From positions 1 through 7,941 of the forward strand of contig JAEXAJ010000225.1 in NCBI GenBank assembly GCA_023458215.1: DNA of 7,941 bases, written 5' to 3'. Every line of letters starts with the position of its first letter. Position 1 is the stretch's first letter. Position numbers and translations under genes: made by a program. Under the pieces are notes generated by a model. That model was not told where the DNA came from, searched no databases, and saw only the letters and a program-made list of their open reading frames with translations. The DNA is from Bacteroidota bacterium. Its GTDB lineage: Bacteria > Bacteroidota > Bacteroidia > Bacteroidales > Bacteroidaceae. Positions 6,573-7,941 of the stretch are shown here, piece by piece.

Positions 6573-6607
6573 TTAATAATTGATAGTTAATACTTAATAT
6601 TTAAAGA
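6573..6607 (+). repeat. Heptad repeat array directly before the trxA start
   Basis: Five 7-base units run in register: TTAATAA, TTGATAG, TTAATAC, TTAATAT, TTAAAGA. The array ends one base before the trxA ATG, so it makes up the ribosome landing region of the mRNA. It contains no Shine-Dalgarno; the leader is A/U-rich and poor in structure. Confidence 0.75.
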
Positions 6608-6608
6608 A

Positions 6609-6923
6609 ATGGCTTTAGAAATTACTGACAACAATTATCAGGAACTTTTAGCAGAAGGTAAACCTGTTGTTATCGACTTTTGGGCACCTTGGTGCGGACC
6701 TTGTAAAATGGTAGGTCCTATTATTGATGAACTGGCGACCGAGTTTGAAGGTCAAGTTATCATCGGTAAGTGTGATGTAGATGAGAACGGCGATGTTGCC
6801 GGAGAATATGGTATTCGTAATATCCCCACTGTATTGTTCTTTAAAGATGGAAAATTGGTGGATAAGCAGGTAGGTTCTGCTCCGAAGTCTACATTTGCAG
6901 ATAAGATCAAAGCGTTGTTGTAA
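6609..6923 (+). CDS. trxA: Thioredoxin
   Basis: This 104-residue cytoplasmic thioredoxin has the classic fold length. The redox motif W28-C29-G30-P31-C32 is intact. The buried acid is D23 in VIDFWAPWCGPC, and the cis-proline is P73 in RNIPT. A glycine-rich GKLVDKQVGS segment completes the substrate groove. It has no signal peptide, so it is a cytosolic dithiol reductant, kept reduced by thioredoxin reductase, that serves ribonucleotide reductase, peroxidases and methionine sulfoxide reductase. Lying beside dnaE, it would fit a link between dNTP supply and replication, but that is inference. It is followed 41 bases later by the acidic small gene, with a shared terminator after that gene, so the two probably form one unit. 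Confidence 0.97.
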   Translation: MALEITDNNYQELLAEGKPVVIDFWAPWCGPCKMVGPIIDELATEFEGQVIIGKCDVDENGDVAGEYGIRNIPTVLFFKDGKLVDKQVGSAPKSTFADKIKALL

Positions 6924-6964
6924 ATGACGCTTCATAAATAGATTAACCCTTAAAATATAAAGAT

Positions 6965-7297
6965 ATGGGACTGGAAGACGATTTTTTACAGAATGACTTC
7001 GATGATGAGAAGACCATCGAGTACATCAGGAATTATTTGCCTCAAGAGTTGAAAGAAAAGTTCTCTGACGACGAGTTTTACTATTTTCTCGATTTGATTG
7101 ATGAATTTTATTCGAATAGTGGCATTCTTGAAGAAAAGCCTGATGCGGATGGATACATTGAGATCGATTTAGGGAAAATCGTTGATTTCATCGTCAAGGA
7201 AGCCCATAAAGATGAAATGGGCGAGTATGACCCGGAAGAAATTCTTTTCATCGTACAGGGGGAAATGGAATATACGGAGTCACTGGACGGAGAATAG
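6965..7297 (+). CDS. Conserved-looking acidic protein, function unknown
   Basis: This encodes 110 residues, of which 35 are Asp or Glu by hand count and only about 8 Lys or Arg, so it is strongly acidic. There is no signal peptide or membrane segment, so it should be cytosolic. The pattern suggests alternating amphipathic helices (16-33, 35-50, 70-84, 90-100) with aromatic-rich stretches (FYYFLDLIDEFYS). A short GYIEIDLGKI segment in the middle looks like a strand. I recognise no catalytic motif and cannot name a family. It lies 41 bases after trxA, on the same strand, before the terminator at 7330-7375. Co-expression with thioredoxin is likely; a partner role is speculation. The ATG at 6965 follows the A/T-rich leader AAAATATAAAGAT, typical of this genome. 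Confidence 0.85.
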   Translation: MGLEDDFLQNDFDDEKTIEYIRNYLPQELKEKFSDDEFYYFLDLIDEFYSNSGILEEKPDADGYIEIDLGKIVDFIVKEAHKDEMGEYDPEEILFIVQGEMEYTESLDGE

Positions 7298-7329
7298 TTT
7301 ATTCTGAATTAAGTCTAAATGATTTGGAG

Positions 7330-7375
7330 AATCCGATTGGTTTGCTTAGGCTTGCTAATCGGATTTTTATTTATT
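7330..7375 (+). terminator. Rho-independent-type terminator after the trxA unit
   Basis: AATCCGATT (7330-7338) and AATCGGATT (7357-7365) form a perfect 9-bp stem around an 18-base loop, followed by the T-rich run TTTATTTATT. Flanking bases 7327-7329 can pair partly with the T-run. It lies 33 bases after the stop of the acidic gene and ahead of the promoter of the next gene. Confidence 0.85.
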
Positions 7376-7408
7376 AAAAAAAGATGTAGTCTATTTCAAA
7401 ATTAAGAC

Positions 7409-7416
7409 TATATTTG
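7409..7416 (+). promoter_or_regulatory. Candidate -7 box for the DUF6377-like gene
   Basis: TATATTTG is a perfect TAnnTTTG match 58 bases before the ATG at 7475. I find no TTTG-like -33 element 19-21 bases upstream, so this promoter may be weak or need an activator. Confidence 0.45.
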
Positions 7417-7474
7417 CAATATTCTATCATGGAGTATTTAACAGATTATAAATTAATAATTTAGAGCAGAGCAC

Positions 7475-7941
7475 ATGTTTAAGATGAATTACTCTTATTG
7501 GCAGTATGGAGTATTGTTGTTGTTCTTATTATCCTTTCATTCTTCAGCCTTTTCAAACCATGCGGATTCAATAAACTATTATTTCCGGAAATTAGATAAG
7601 GAATTACTGAATAAAAAAGAATTTGAAAATCGGAAGCAGCAGAATATTCAAAAATTGAACGGGGAATTAGCTAAGACCAAAAGTGTTGAAAAGCAATATG
7701 ATATTTATGGCTTACTTTTGAATGAATATTTGGCATACAATTATGATTCGGCGTTTGTTTGCGGAAGTAACATGATTCGGATTGCAGAAGAATTACATAA
7801 TACTGTAAAATTGGCAGATTCCCGCTTAGTCGTTGCTTACAGCTGTACATCAGCCGGACTATTTCTGGAGGCAAAAGATTTACTCCAATCCATTGATTCT
7901 GCTAGCTTGGATGCGGAACGTAAAGTCGCACTATATTCGAC
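7475..7941 (+). CDS. DUF6377-like signalling protein, N-terminal part (runs off the window)
   Basis: The frame is open from ATG 7475 to the window end, giving 155 complete codons without a stop. An in-frame ATG at 7484 is an alternative start. The N-terminus is a signal peptide: a hydrophobic GVLLLFLLSF core, then SSAFS with likely cleavage near residue 27. The mature part begins with charged helices rich in Lys, Glu, Gln and Asn (INYYFRKLDKELLNKKEFENRKQ..., shown in part), then YDIYGLLLNEYLAYNYDSAFVC and repeated helix pairs that look like TPR units. This resembles my memory of Bacteroidetes DUF6377 proteins, roughly 550 residues, with periplasmic TPR-like helices, one membrane segment and a C-terminal DUF6377 domain, often described as regulators. 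The C-terminal domain is not in the window, so family and function are inferred. It has its own -7 box and follows a terminator, so it is a separate unit. Confidence 0.8.
   Translation, partial: MFKMNYSYWQYGVLLLFLLSFHSSAFSNHADSINYYFRKLDKELLNKKEFENRKQQNIQKLNGELAKTKSVEKQYDIYGLLLNEYLAYNYDSAFVCGSNMIRIAEELHNTVKLADSRLVVAYSCTSAGLFLEAKDLLQSIDSASLDAERKVALYS

Noticed and set aside
6648..6935. A minus-strand 95-codon frame over trxA
   Set aside because: It is a shadow of trxA; the plus strand encodes an unmistakable thioredoxin.
7671..7874. A minus-strand 67-codon frame near the right edge
   Set aside because: It is antisense to the DUF6377-like frame, which has a signal peptide and coherent helical composition.

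Overview
The window looks like chromosomal DNA of a Bacteroides-type gut bacterium (order Bacteroidales). Three things point there: promoter boxes matching the Bacteroides -7 consensus TAnnTTTG sit ahead of most transcription units; start codons mostly lack a strong Shine-Dalgarno; and the proteins have lineage traits, such as a DnaE of about 1260 residues with a charged PHP insertion, a DUF4834-type protein and a DUF6377-type protein. I do not assign a species. No mobile element, CRISPR array, tRNA or rRNA was seen, and no gene-free stretch exceeds 300 bases.

Layout. Bases 56-774 (+) hold a small ribbon-helix-helix-like protein and tadA, the tRNA adenosine-34 deaminase. They are 50 bases apart and probably share one transcript. 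Bases 806-2555 (-) hold a phospholipid cluster read right to left: psd, then pssA 4 bases later, then a small DUF4834-type membrane protein 66 bases on. PssA makes phosphatidylserine and Psd decarboxylates it to phosphatidylethanolamine. tadA and the DUF4834-type gene converge across 31 bases. Bases 2727-6521 (+) hold dnaE, the replicative DNA polymerase III alpha subunit, divergent from psd across a 171-base region with one candidate promoter each way and a long inverted repeat touching both. Bases 6609-7297 (+) hold trxA (thioredoxin) and a very acidic protein of unknown function, with their own promoter overlapping the end of dnaE and a hairpin terminator at 7330-7375. Bases 7475-7941 (+) are the N-terminal part of a secreted or membrane-anchored DUF6377-like protein that runs off the window.

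Most of this is core housekeeping DNA: wobble decoding, membrane lipid synthesis, replication and redox supply. I found no convincing new multi-gene system. The items most worth a second look are non-coding: arrays of 7-base TTA-led repeats in three of the intergenic gaps, one ending one base before the trxA start codon, and the 13-bp inverted repeat (one mismatch) in the psd/dnaE divergent promoter. Among proteins, the DnaE PHP domain keeps the metal-binding motifs that E. coli DnaE has lost.
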